DNA of 64,000 bases, taken from UBA2396 sp038042175 (GTDB lineage: Bacteria > Planctomycetota > Phycisphaerae > Phycisphaerales > UBA1924). How positions within the stretch are numbered: the stretch's first letter is position 1; the number at the start of each line of letters is the position of its first letter. This document shows, piece by piece, positions 1 through 7,850 of this stretch. Below the pieces are notes generated by a model that worked only from the letters and a program-made list of their open reading frames with translations, ran no database searches and was not told the DNA's origin. The DNA is taken from positions 36,805 to 100,804 of the forward strand of contig CAYHQQ010000007.1 of NCBI GenBank assembly GCA_964358855.1. Reading direction: 5' to 3'. The position numbers were made by a program, and so were the translations under genes.

Positions 1-1
1 A

Positions 2-1096
2 TCGACCCAGGCCAGCCTCCTGGCGACGGGCGACTACGAGTACGTCACGCGCGACGAGTTCGTGCTTCCGGTGGCGCTCTCGGCCCAGTCCTTCGGCGAC
101 CCGCTCACCTCCCAGGAGTGGCATCTCGCCAAAATCCAGGCCGATCAGGCGTGGGGAACCACCACGGGAAACCGCTCGATCATCGTGGCCGCGCTGGACA
201 CGGGCGTTGATCTGACCCACCCCGAACTCATCGGCAATCTCGTCAGCGGGTACAACGCCGTGCAGCACATCGCCCAATCGGCCGGCGGACAGGTCAACGA
301 CATCCACGGCCACGGCACCACGACCGCGGGCGTGATCGCCGCGGCGGGCAACAACGGGATCGGTGTCGCGGGCGTCTGCTGGCAGGTGCCCTTCATGCCC
401 ATCCGCGTTTCCGATTCTCCGGGCGGCGGCGCTTTCATGAGCGACATCATCGACGGCGGAATCTGGGCGATTCAGCACGGCGCCAAAGTGCTCTACGCCC
501 CGTACGCGGGCGTGCAATTGCCCGGCGCCCAGACTCTTGGGATCTGGGCCAAGTTCAACAATGCACTCCTGGTCTGGTCGGCCGACAACACGGGCCTCGT
601 GTACTCGCAGTTCGACTGGCCCGACGTGCTGGTCGTCTCGGGCACCGACAGCGCCGACCATCTCGCGTCGTTCTCGAGCTACGGGCTGGCGATCGATCTG
701 GCCGCTCCCGCCAAGGACATCTACACGACCACACGCGGAGGGACGTACGCGGTGGTCTCGGGCAACAGCTACGCCTCCCCGATGGTGGCGGGCGTGATCG
801 CCCTGGCCTGGGGGCTCGACCCCGGCCTCCCGGCCTGGCGGATGCAGCAGGTCCTGCTCGCCGCCTGCGACCCCCTGGGCGACAGCAACCGATTCGGCGC
901 CGGTCGCCTCAACGCCGCTCGCGCCGTCCGCGCAACCTGCAGGGCCGACTTCAATGGCGATGGAACCGTGGATTTCTTCGACGCCGACGATTTCACCCGG
1001 GCGTTTGAGGTCGGGCACATCAGCGCCGACTTCGACAGGGACGGGGCCGTCGACTTCTTTGACCGTGAGGCCTTCATGATCGAGTTCCTGCGGTAG
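2..1096 (+). CDS. Subtilisin-like serine protease with C-terminal dockerin (5' end outside window)
   Basis: The reading frame is already open at base 2, so the gene starts left of the window; GTG at 62 is internal. The first residues visible (ATGDYEYVTRDEFVLPVA) look like the end of an S8 propeptide, followed by the usual start of the mature domain (DPLTSQEWHLAKIQADQAW). Numbering from codon 62, the triad is Asp46 (AALDTGVD), His84 (GHGTTTAG) and Ser236 in GNSYASP, a variant of the usual GTSMASP. The last 50 residues carry two calcium-loop repeats (ADFNGDGTVDFFDADDF and a second copy), a GC-type dockerin typical of Phycisphaerae secreted proteins. It should be an exported, surface- or complex-anchored endopeptidase. 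Substrate unknown. Confidence 0.93.
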   Translation, partial: STQASLLATGDYEYVTRDEFVLPVALSAQSFGDPLTSQEWHLAKIQADQAWGTTTGNRSIIVAALDTGVDLTHPELIGNLVSGYNAVQHIAQSAGGQVNDIHGHGTTTAGVIAAAGNNGIGVAGVCWQVPFMPIRVSDSPGGGAFMSDIIDGGIWAIQHGAKVLYAPYAGVQLPGAQTLGIWAKFNNALLVWSADNTGLVYSQFDWPDVLVVSGTDSADHLASFSSYGLAIDLAAPAKDIYTTTRGGTYAVVSGNSYASPMVAGVIALAWGLDPGLPAWRMQQVLLAACDPLGDSNRFGAGRLNAARAVRATCRADFNGDGTVDFFDADDFTRAFEVGHISADFDRDGAVDFFDREAFMIEFLR

Positions 1097-1206
1097 AGAA
1101 CGCAGTAATCCACAATTCCAGGGAGCCCGGCACCCAGTCGTGCAGGGTCCCTCTCGAACGGGTAGAATCCGACGAACCGGCACGTGCCGCGAACTCGGAG
1201 GTTCCT

Positions 1207-2118
1207 GTGCGCAAACTGACTCCCCTACTCGTCGTCCTCATGCTCGGACTCCCCGCGTGCGGGCCCATCACCCTGCCAGCGGCCTGGTTCAGTGGCGAGC
1301 CCGCCGGGCCCTCGGCCAAACCCGGTGATATCGGCTTGACCAACGTGACGCCCAACACCGCCGCACGCGATGGCAAGCCCGAAGCCATGCCCGAAGCAAG
1401 GCCAGCGGCACGCCCCGCGGCCAAGCCCGAGGCAAGGCCCGAACCCCGGGCCGAACCCAAGCCCGAGCCCAGGCCCGCTCCCGCCGCCAGGGTCGAACCT
1501 CAGCCCGAGCCAGCACCCGAAGTTCGCCCCGCCCCCTCGGGCAAGAGCGACGCGGAACTGCGGGCCGAGGAGCTCGACCGCGCAACCTCCTGGATGATCG
1601 GATCGTTCAGCTCCCAGGCCCAGGCCGCCCGGGACAAGTCGTTCTTCGACATCCGCATGCACACCGCCCGGATCTGGCCCCAGCGGACCGACGGCGTGTG
1701 GATCTATGAAGAGCAGGCGACGGCCGCGGCTCTGGCCCGTCCCTACCGCCAGCGCGTCTACAAAATGAGCGTGATGGCCGACGGCAAGATCAAGAGCGAC
1801 GTCTACACCCTGCCGGGCGATCCGCTGGTGTTCGCCGGCGCCTGGAGCGATGTCTCCAAGCTCAACGCCATCGACCCATCGTCGCTGGCGCTCAAGGACG
1901 GCTGCGGCCTCATCCTGAGCCGGGTCAACGACGAGTACGTCGGAAGGACCATCGGCGACAACTGCTCGAGCGACCTCCGCGGCGCGACCTACTCAACGAC
2001 GGAAGTCACGCTCAACGCCAAAGGCGTGCAGACGTGGGACCGCGGGTACGACAAGGCCGGCAAGCTTGCCTGGGGCCCCAGAGAAGGCCCCTACGACTTC
2101 AAGCGCATCCAGGACTGA
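1207..2118 (+). CDS. CpeT/CpcT-family lipoprotein
   Basis: 303 residues. GTG start is supported by GGAGGT five bases upstream (1197-1202). The N-terminus is a lipoprotein signal with lipobox LPAC (Cys about residue 18). Residues about 35-115 are a low-complexity Pro/Ala/Glu/Arg linker. Residues about 118-300 match the CpeT/CpcT (DUF1001) fold: WMIGSFSSQAQA, RIWPQR, WIYEEQA, PYRQRVYKMS, GCGLIL, TWDRGYD and a final WGPREGPYDFKRI. In cyanobacteria this family contains chromophore lyases acting on phycobiliproteins. Nothing phototrophic is visible here, so only the fold is claimed: a lipid-anchored CpeT-like ligand-binding protein. A bidirectional hairpin follows the stop. Confidence 0.85.
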   Translation: MRKLTPLLVVLMLGLPACGPITLPAAWFSGEPAGPSAKPGDIGLTNVTPNTAARDGKPEAMPEARPAARPAAKPEARPEPRAEPKPEPRPAPAARVEPQPEPAPEVRPAPSGKSDAELRAEELDRATSWMIGSFSSQAQAARDKSFFDIRMHTARIWPQRTDGVWIYEEQATAAALARPYRQRVYKMSVMADGKIKSDVYTLPGDPLVFAGAWSDVSKLNAIDPSSLALKDGCGLILSRVNDEYVGRTIGDNCSSDLRGATYSTTEVTLNAKGVQTWDRGYDKAGKLAWGPREGPYDFKRIQD

Positions 2119-2174
2119 GCCCGCGAGCCTGAGCGACCCGGGCCGCGCAAGCCCCGTACCAATGTTCAAATCAA

Positions 2175-2203
2175 AGAGCCGAAGGGAACTTCCCTTCGGC
2201 TCT
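2175..2203. terminator. Bidirectional intrinsic terminator
   Basis: A 14-nt arm (2175-2188) pairs perfectly with 2190-2203. T-rich sequence follows on the plus strand and TTTGATTT on the minus strand. It lies between the converging genes at 1207-2118 and 2259-3239 and probably serves both. Confidence 0.85.
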
Positions 2204-2258
2204 TTTCGTTGTGCAACATGGATTCCCGAACCGACCCGTGGTCGCCGCTACGTGCCTC

Positions 2259-3239
2259 TCACTTGGGCTTCTCGGGGCTCGGCCGCTCGGCGTTGGGTCT
2301 TTCGACCTTGGGCTTCTCGGCGTTGGGCCTTTCAGCGTTGGGCCGCCTCTCCGGAGACCTGCCGAGCTCACTGCCCTTTTTGATCAGCTCGGCGACCCAT
2401 CGGTCGATGGCCTGCTCGCGGTTGGACGCCTGCTCGCCAAACTGCTTCTGCAGGCGCTCGAGCCGGACCTTGAGCGACTCGATGTCGCGGCTCTGGATCG
2501 CCGCACGGGTCTCAAAGTGCTTGGCAACCGCCTCGCGAAGCTCGATCCGCCTGGCCTTGCCCTCGTCCGAATCGCCCTTGCCCTGGGCGATGAGCCCGCT
2601 CACGGCGTTCACGTGCTGAGCAACGGACATCGCTCCATCGATCTGCTTGGCGTAGAGGTCAAAGAGTGCGGGGTCTTCCGTCTTGGCGCGAACGAAGTCC
2701 GCGGGCTTGACGCCCAGGCGTTCGATCAGGCCGCTGGCGCCCGGGTAGCCCTTGGCAAACTCGGCCATCCGCGCCGCCAGCCCCGGGTTGGTCTGATGAA
2801 GCAGTTCCATCATCTCGGCCCGCTCGGCTCCGGGTGGCTTGCCGCCCTGATTGGACCCCGAATTGCCCCCCTGATCGCGACCATCACGCGTGAAGCCGCG
2901 GCTCTCACGAAAGATCGCGGCCTGGATCGCGGGCAGCTCTTCGTCGCCCTTGGCTTTGTCAAGGCGTTCGCGGAGCTTGACCAGCGCCTCACGGCGCTTG
3001 TCCAGGTCACCGGTCTGACGATCGATCAACGCGCGAATCTGCTCGCGGGTCACGGGGCTCTTGGGCGCATCCCCCTCGCGGCGCTTGCTCAGCGGGCCGC
3101 CGGGCTGTTCACGCGAAGGCGTGTTGCGCCCACGCGACGGGGCGTTGCCGGACTGATCGGTGGCGGGCTGCATGGCGACCGCGGCGGCGAACAGGCCGCA
3201 CACCGAGCCGATCACCAGAATGCCGCGAACCCCTGGCAT
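2259..3239 (-). CDS. Exported coiled-coil protein of unknown function
   Basis: 326 residues from ATG 3239, chosen because GAGG at 3253-3250 is correctly spaced; ATG 3248 is also possible. The N-terminus is a signal peptide (MPGVRGILVIGSVCGLFAAAVA). The body is highly charged: a helical stretch (DKRREALVKLRERLDKAKGD), a central region around EMMELLHQTNPGLAARMAEF, and a coiled coil (SLKVRLERLQKQFGEQ). The C-terminus is a run of short repeats of the type ERPNAEKPK. It follows the anti-sigma-like gene within a few bases and probably belongs to the same ECF operon, which suggests an envelope protein linked to that regulon. No known family recognised. Confidence 0.7.
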   Translation of the reverse strand: MPGVRGILVIGSVCGLFAAAVAMQPATDQSGNAPSRGRNTPSREQPGGPLSKRREGDAPKSPVTREQIRALIDRQTGDLDKRREALVKLRERLDKAKGDEELPAIQAAIFRESRGFTRDGRDQGGNSGSNQGGKPPGAERAEMMELLHQTNPGLAARMAEFAKGYPGASGLIERLGVKPADFVRAKTEDPALFDLYAKQIDGAMSVAQHVNAVSGLIAQGKGDSDEGKARRIELREAVAKHFETRAAIQSRDIESLKVRLERLQKQFGEQASNREQAIDRWVAELIKKGSELGRSPERRPNAERPNAEKPKVERPNAERPSPEKPK

Positions 3240-3250
3240 GAATGTCATCC

Positions 3251-3811
3251 TCAAAGACCCGCACCCGAGTCGATCACCCCAAGCCCGCCGCTGGGCTGCT
3301 CGTTCCACGAACTCGGCGACGGCGCCGAGATGGAGTCATAGACGCGCTGGGCCTCAGAGTGCAGGCTCTCGATCTCCGACCCCAGCGTATCCCCGCCCGA
3401 CGTCAGAACGGCAAAGAACTCGTCCTCAGCGGGCGTCACGAGGTCGCGCTCGGGCTCGTCGATGACGATGCTTCCGCCGTCGGGACGCTGTCCGCTGTCC
3501 ACGGGCAACACCGGTGGGCGCGTCGCCCACCAGGCCAGCCCGACCCCTCCGACCACCGCCACCATCGCGGCGATGCGGAACAATCGCGTCGTCCATTGCG
3601 AGCGGGAAGCAAACGAATACACCACCGGCGAGTCACCGTGAACAAAGGCTTCTCTGGATGCGTCGAACACCCGGGCCTCAAGACCCGCGGGGGTCGCAGC
3701 CCGATCGGCCACACCCAGGCGATCGAGCTCCGCCGCGATCGCGACGAGCTCCGCGGGCAGCTGGGTGCCCACCGGACTCTCTGGATTGCTGTTTGGGTTG
3801 AAACTCGACAT
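3251..3811 (-). CDS. Single-pass membrane protein, probable anti-sigma factor
   Basis: 186 residues from ATG 3811, whose A is the last base of the sigma-factor TGA (TGATG), so translation is coupled. The cytoplasmic half (about 1-75) is polar with helix-forming segments; one transmembrane helix follows (LFRIAAMVAVVGGVGLAWWA), then an acidic outer domain. No zinc-binding HxxxCxxC motif is visible, so it is not a classical ZAS anti-sigma. The role is inferred from topology and from coupling to the upstream ECF sigma gene. Confidence 0.7.
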   Translation of the reverse strand: MSSFNPNSNPESPVGTQLPAELVAIAAELDRLGVADRAATPAGLEARVFDASREAFVHGDSPVVYSFASRSQWTTRLFRIAAMVAVVGGVGLAWWATRPPVLPVDSGQRPDGGSIVIDEPERDLVTPAEDEFFAVLTSGGDTLGSEIESLHSEAQRVYDSISAPSPSSWNEQPSGGLGVIDSGAGL

Positions 3812-4542
3812 CACGCAACCTCCGGGACTACACCACCGCCACCTTCACCCCCACCACTCCCACCGCCATCTCCCCCACTTTGCCCCCTGCTCCGACCCGC
3901 CTGATCCCCCGCAGTTCCATCCGCCCACTTTCCCAGGACCATCTGGAGCTTTCGCAGCGCCCGATGGTGCCTTGCGAGAAGTGTACCAACAGGTTCATCG
4001 AGCAGATCGGCAAGCTGTTTGAACGACAACCCCCCATGGTGCCGAAGTTCGATGATCTCCCGATCCGCCGGCGGCAGGTCCGCCATCGCCTCTCGAAGCC
4101 TCTCTAACGCGGGGGCTGTTTCACCCCCCGAATTCTGCCCGGCCGCCGCCCGGGATGACATCTGCTCGGGATCGGTGGGGACGGCCTGGCGTTTGACCCG
4201 CCGAACCTCGTCTCGAAGCCGGTTCATCGTGACCCTGAAGATCCACGATTCGAACCGACCCCTTTCGGAGTACTGCCCTGTGCGAAGCTTGGCCGCCACG
4301 GTCGCGAACACCGACTGGGTGATCTCCTCGGCCATATCGGCCCGCTTGCACCTGCTCTTGGCCAGGGCGAACACACGACCCGCAAAGAGCCCAACCAACC
4401 GACGCCAGGCATCCTCATCGCCCGCCGTCGCGGCCGCGAGCACCGCTCCAAGGTCGCCAGCCGGGTCGTCGCCCGAGGCGCTTCCCGAACCCTTGTCCGG
4501 CGATCCACCGGACGGAGGTTGTGACGACCCTGAACCAGCCAC
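3811..4542 (-). CDS. ECF-type RNA polymerase sigma factor
   Basis: About 243 residues. The frame is open to 4722, but that would run almost into the divergent gene at 4688; GTG 4542 (or 4548) follows an AGAGGAAAGG ribosome-binding site and is preferred. Region 2 is AWRRLVGLFAGRVFALA through EEITQSVFATVAAKL and FESWIFRVTMNRLRDEVRR; region 4 is LPPADREIIELRHHGGLSFK with the helix-turn-helix QLADLLDEPVGTLLARHHR. A glycine-rich tail follows. It should direct a stress or envelope regulon under the coupled membrane protein downstream. Exact start uncertain. Confidence 0.87.
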   Translation of the reverse strand: MAGSGSSQPPSGGSPDKGSGSASGDDPAGDLGAVLAAATAGDEDAWRRLVGLFAGRVFALAKSRCKRADMAEEITQSVFATVAAKLRTGQYSERGRFESWIFRVTMNRLRDEVRRVKRQAVPTDPEQMSSRAAAGQNSGGETAPALERLREAMADLPPADREIIELRHHGGLSFKQLADLLDEPVGTLLARHHRALRKLQMVLGKWADGTAGDQAGRSRGQSGGDGGGSGGGEGGGGVVPEVA

Positions 4543-4687
4543 ACGCACCTTTCCTCTCGAACAACGCTCAATTCGCCAAAAAATTGCAACCGTTTCCACG
4601 CGCCGAGGGCCCTCGAACATTTCCCTCACCCGCTGCCGATCGGCCTGTGCGCACCCGAACAACCTGATCCTACGGTATCCTGCGACC

Positions 4688-5047
4688 ATGGGCCGAATTG
4701 CATACACAGTGACGGCGATCATCCCAACGCCGGAATCGGCCCGGGAATACGTCGATTGGCTGTTGCGGGGCCATCTGGCCGAGGTTTTGGCGGGTGGGGC
4801 GTTGAGCGCCGAGGTTATTGGCCCGATCGAGAACGGCGCGAAGGCCGGGGATAGCTCGGGCCTGACGTTCGACGGAATCGTGATCGAGACCCGCTACACG
4901 TTCGCGACCCTTTCTGCCTTTCGTTCGTACGAGCAGGAACATGCCCCCCGACTCAGGGCTGAGGGGTTGAAAAAGTTCGGTCCCGAGCGTCGGATTCGCT
5001 TTGAGCGGCGGCTGGGCGAGGTCCTCGATCGCCCGAGCGGGAACTGA
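4688..5047 (+). CDS. DUF4286 family protein
   Basis: 119 residues from ATG 4688. The sequence GRIAYTVTAIIPTPESAREY, the WLLRGHLAEVLAGGALSAEV segment and the later TRYTFATLSAFRSYEQEHAP match DUF4286, a small alpha/beta-barrel-like (dabb-type) fold of unknown function. It lies 24 bases before an ECF sigma gene on the same strand and diverges from the other ECF operon. Regulatory link unproven. Confidence 0.75.
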   Translation: MGRIAYTVTAIIPTPESAREYVDWLLRGHLAEVLAGGALSAEVIGPIENGAKAGDSSGLTFDGIVIETRYTFATLSAFRSYEQEHAPRLRAEGLKKFGPERRIRFERRLGEVLDRPSGN

Positions 5048-5071
5048 CATTGGACCAAAGGACACGACTCT

Positions 5072-5701
5072 TTGCCTGAAAAGCCCCCCACCCCCACCCA
5101 GAGCGACGAAGCACTCTTCGAGGTCTATCGGCGTGGGGATCTGGGCACTCTGCGCCTGCTCATCGAGCGACATCAGGAAGATCTGCTCAGGTTCCTGGTG
5201 AGGCTCATGGGGGATCGACAACTGGCCGAGGACGTGTTTCAGGACGCTTTTTTGCAGGTCCACCAGTCGGCGGACACGTTTGACGCCACCCGAAAATTTC
5301 GTCCCTGGTTGTTCACCATTGCGGCGAACAAGGGGCGGGACCTGCTTCGTAAGAAGGGTCGCCGCCAAGAGGTCGACCTTCACGCCCCGGTTTCCGGACC
5401 GGGGGGGGGGGCCGGCGAGGGCGGCCGCACGATGTACGTCGATCTGATGGAGATCGATATTCCGACGCCCGGGTCGGCCATCGAGAACGAGGAACGGGAC
5501 GGTTTGGTGCAGCGAGCACTCGGCGACATGCCCTATGCACTGCGGGAGATTCTGCTCTTGGCCTATTTCCAGCGTCTCAGTTACTCACAGATCGCGGCGG
5601 AGCTCGGGATCCCCCTGGGCACGGTGAAGTCTCGGTTGCACTCGGCGGTCGCTTCGTTTGCGACCAAGTGGAAGATGGCGAACGGGGAGGCCAAGGAATG
5701 A
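5072..5701 (+). CDS. ECF-type RNA polymerase sigma factor
   Basis: 209 residues; TTG start at 5072 with AAAGGA at 5057-5062. Region 2: LIERHQEDLLRFLVRLMGD, LAEDVFQDAFLQVHQ and FRPWLFTIAANKGRDLLRKK. Region 4: ALGDMPYALREILLLAYFQ, then LSYSQIAAELGIPLGTVKSR as the helix-turn-helix. A Gly-rich insert (about residues 109-118) separates the two. The stop overlaps the next ATG (ATGA), so the downstream membrane protein is very likely its cognate regulator. Confidence 0.92.
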   Translation: MPEKPPTPTQSDEALFEVYRRGDLGTLRLLIERHQEDLLRFLVRLMGDRQLAEDVFQDAFLQVHQSADTFDATRKFRPWLFTIAANKGRDLLRKKGRRQEVDLHAPVSGPGGGAGEGGRTMYVDLMEIDIPTPGSAIENEERDGLVQRALGDMPYALREILLLAYFQRLSYSQIAAELGIPLGTVKSRLHSAVASFATKWKMANGEAKE

Positions 5702-6972
5702 ACCCGCACGATTCGTTTGAGGGGCCGGCGCTCTCGGAGGCGGACCGGGCCGCACTGGACGCGATGTTCGAGCAGGGCGGGACGCCCAAGGCCGGCGAGA
5801 CTCGGGTGGCAAAGCTTCTGGCACTTCTGGGACGCGGAGCGTGCAAGGTCGACCGGTCGCTGAGCGATGTGACGCTCGCCCGGATCATGCTCGACACGAC
5901 AAAGGTCGATGCCCAGAGCGTTCAAAGCAACGACAAGACGGGCGGCGAGCCGATCCTGTGCCCGCGTGACGCCGACGCGCTGGACGCGTGGGAGCTCGCG
6001 AAATTTGATGCCAGCAAGACGCCCGGAGGCGTGCGCGAGCGCGCCGCCCGCCACGAGACCCTGCGCGAACTGGCGACCGGCGGGACGGGCGCCCGGGGCG
6101 TGGATCCCGACCTTTCCCTGATCGAACGGACGATGTCGAGGATCGAGGCGGTGCCGACGCGGTCGCTCAAGTTCGTGCCCATCGACGAGACCGGCGGAGG
6201 CGGCGTGCCCTGGATGCGCTGGCGCGAGCTGGTCTCCATGGCGGCGGTGCTTCTCATCGCCGCCAGCGTGGTGTGGCCGATCGCGGCCGCGGTGCGCGAT
6301 CGCTCGCGCCGGGTCGAGTGCACAACCAACTTCGGGACTGTGGCGTCGGCCATGTCCGCGTACGCCAACGACAACCACGAGTCGATGCCGATGGCGACGG
6401 CGGGACTCGGGGGCGGATCGATCTTTGATGTTCGGCCGCAAACGCCCACCGCCAACTCCGCCAACCTGTACAAGCTGCCCCTCACCGGCTACTCGAAACT
6501 CAAGGACCTGGCCTGCCCAGGCAACGATCATGCCTACCGCGGGGACTGCCCCAAGGGTTCGTTCGACTGGCCTTCGCTCGCGGAGATCTCCTACAGCCTC
6601 CAGCTGCTGCGGGGAGCGACACCCACCAAGCTGACCGAGCCCGGACGCCGGGTTGTGCTGGCGGACCGCTCGCCTGTGGTCCGGCGCATGGCGCGCAACG
6701 AGGCGATCGACCCCTTCGAGAACTCAGACACGCACAGCGGGACAGGGCAGAACGTGCTCTTCAACGATGGTTCGACCGAGTGGATGACGACGCCCGTGCG
6801 CGACGGCTGGGACAACATCTGGTTGCCCAGCGTGTTCGTCGTGACGCGCGAGTTCCGCGCTCCGGTCCCATCGCCCGATGGCAAGGGTCATTCCGGCTTC
6901 GGCCAGCTCTCGATCACGCTGCAGGAAATCCCCACGCCCAAGTCCCCGATCGACGCCTTTGTCGGTCCCTGA
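5698..6972 (+). CDS. Anti-sigma-like membrane protein with pseudopilin-like outer domain
   Basis: 424 residues from ATG 5698, overlapping the sigma gene by ATGA and preceded by GGGGAGG. Residues 1-180 are predicted cytoplasmic (ALSEADRAALDAMFEQ, LARIMLDTTKVDAQ), the expected place for sigma binding. A transmembrane helix (LVSMAAVLLIAASVVWPIAA) is followed directly by RVECTTNFGTVASAMSAYAN, which resembles the alpha-helix after the TM of planctomycete pseudopilins, and by NVLFNDGSTEWM, like their FFDGH motif. It looks like a sigma regulator fused to a pseudopilin-type sensor ectodomain. Function inferred from architecture. Confidence 0.72.
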   Translation: MNPHDSFEGPALSEADRAALDAMFEQGGTPKAGETRVAKLLALLGRGACKVDRSLSDVTLARIMLDTTKVDAQSVQSNDKTGGEPILCPRDADALDAWELAKFDASKTPGGVRERAARHETLRELATGGTGARGVDPDLSLIERTMSRIEAVPTRSLKFVPIDETGGGGVPWMRWRELVSMAAVLLIAASVVWPIAAAVRDRSRRVECTTNFGTVASAMSAYANDNHESMPMATAGLGGGSIFDVRPQTPTANSANLYKLPLTGYSKLKDLACPGNDHAYRGDCPKGSFDWPSLAEISYSLQLLRGATPTKLTEPGRRVVLADRSPVVRRMARNEAIDPFENSDTHSGTGQNVLFNDGSTEWMTTPVRDGWDNIWLPSVFVVTREFRAPVPSPDGKGHSGFGQLSITLQEIPTPKSPIDAFVGP

Positions 6973-7030
6973 ACGACCATCGGCAGCGGACCTCCGGTCG
7001 TGGTATAAAGTGGGCTCACAGGAGGCCCAC

Positions 7031-7771
7031 ATGACACCCAAACTCGCTCTGATCGTTTCTTTCGTCGCCGGCGCAGGCGTTGTCGCGACCCTTCAACCCG
7101 ATGAATCCCTCCCCCAGCCCGCACTGGTGACGCCGGGCCTGCCGCCCACCGGCGCGGTGACCCCCGCACCGTCCGACGCCATCGTGCTCTTCGACGGCAC
7201 CTCGATGTCGCACTGGCTCACCGCCGACGGAAAGGCGGCCGCGCCGTGGACGCCCGAGGGCAAGGTCGGCGGGTTCATGCAGTGCGTTCCAGGCTCGGGG
7301 CAGATCACCAGCAAAGAACATTTCGCAGACGCGCAGATCCACGTCGAGTTCGCGACCCCCGAAAAGGTCGCCGGCGACGGCCAGGGTCGCGGCAACAGCG
7401 GCGTCTTCCTCCAGGGTCGCTACGAGATCCAGGTGCTCGACTCCTACAACAACAAGACGTACGCCAACGGCCAGTGCGCCTCGGTCTACGGGCAGCACGC
7501 GCCCCTCGTCAACGTGTCACGCAAGCCCGGCGAGTGGCAGACCTTCGACATCATCTACCGCGCCGCCAAATTCGACGCGGCGGGCGCCTTGACCGCCAAG
7601 CCCCGCGTCACCGTGCTCCACAACGGCGTTTTGGTGCAGGACAACGTGGAGATCCAGGGTTCGACCAGCCACGTGGCCAAGGGACCCATCGACAAGGGCG
7701 ACGGCCCCATCTCGCTCCAGGACCACGGCAACACGGTGCGGTACCGGAATATCTGGGTGCGCAAGCTCTGA
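7031..7771 (+). CDS. Exported DUF1080 (3-keto-disaccharide hydrolase-like) protein
   Basis: 246 residues from ATG 7031, with AGGAGG directly upstream and a TATAAA box at 7004-7009. Signal peptide at residues 1-20. The DUF1080 domain starts at IVLFDGTSMSHWLTADGKAA and shows the family hallmarks GQITSKEHFADAQIHVEF, GNSGVFLQGRYEIQVLDSY and GPISLQDHGNTVRYRNIWVR. The family is a concanavalin-like beta-sandwich; characterised members hydrolyse 3-keto-disaccharides. Planctomycetes carry many secreted copies used on polysaccharides. Substrate not predictable. The gene appears monocistronic. Confidence 0.88.
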   Translation: MTPKLALIVSFVAGAGVVATLQPDESLPQPALVTPGLPPTGAVTPAPSDAIVLFDGTSMSHWLTADGKAAAPWTPEGKVGGFMQCVPGSGQITSKEHFADAQIHVEFATPEKVAGDGQGRGNSGVFLQGRYEIQVLDSYNNKTYANGQCASVYGQHAPLVNVSRKPGEWQTFDIIYRAAKFDAAGALTAKPRVTVLHNGVLVQDNVEIQGSTSHVAKGPIDKGDGPISLQDHGNTVRYRNIWVRKL

Positions 7772-7850
7772 ACGCTCAAGAGCGGAGTTGAAACACGGAG
7801 TTCACGAAAGGGGCACGGAGGAAGACATCCAGAGTGTGGCCGCGCGATAG

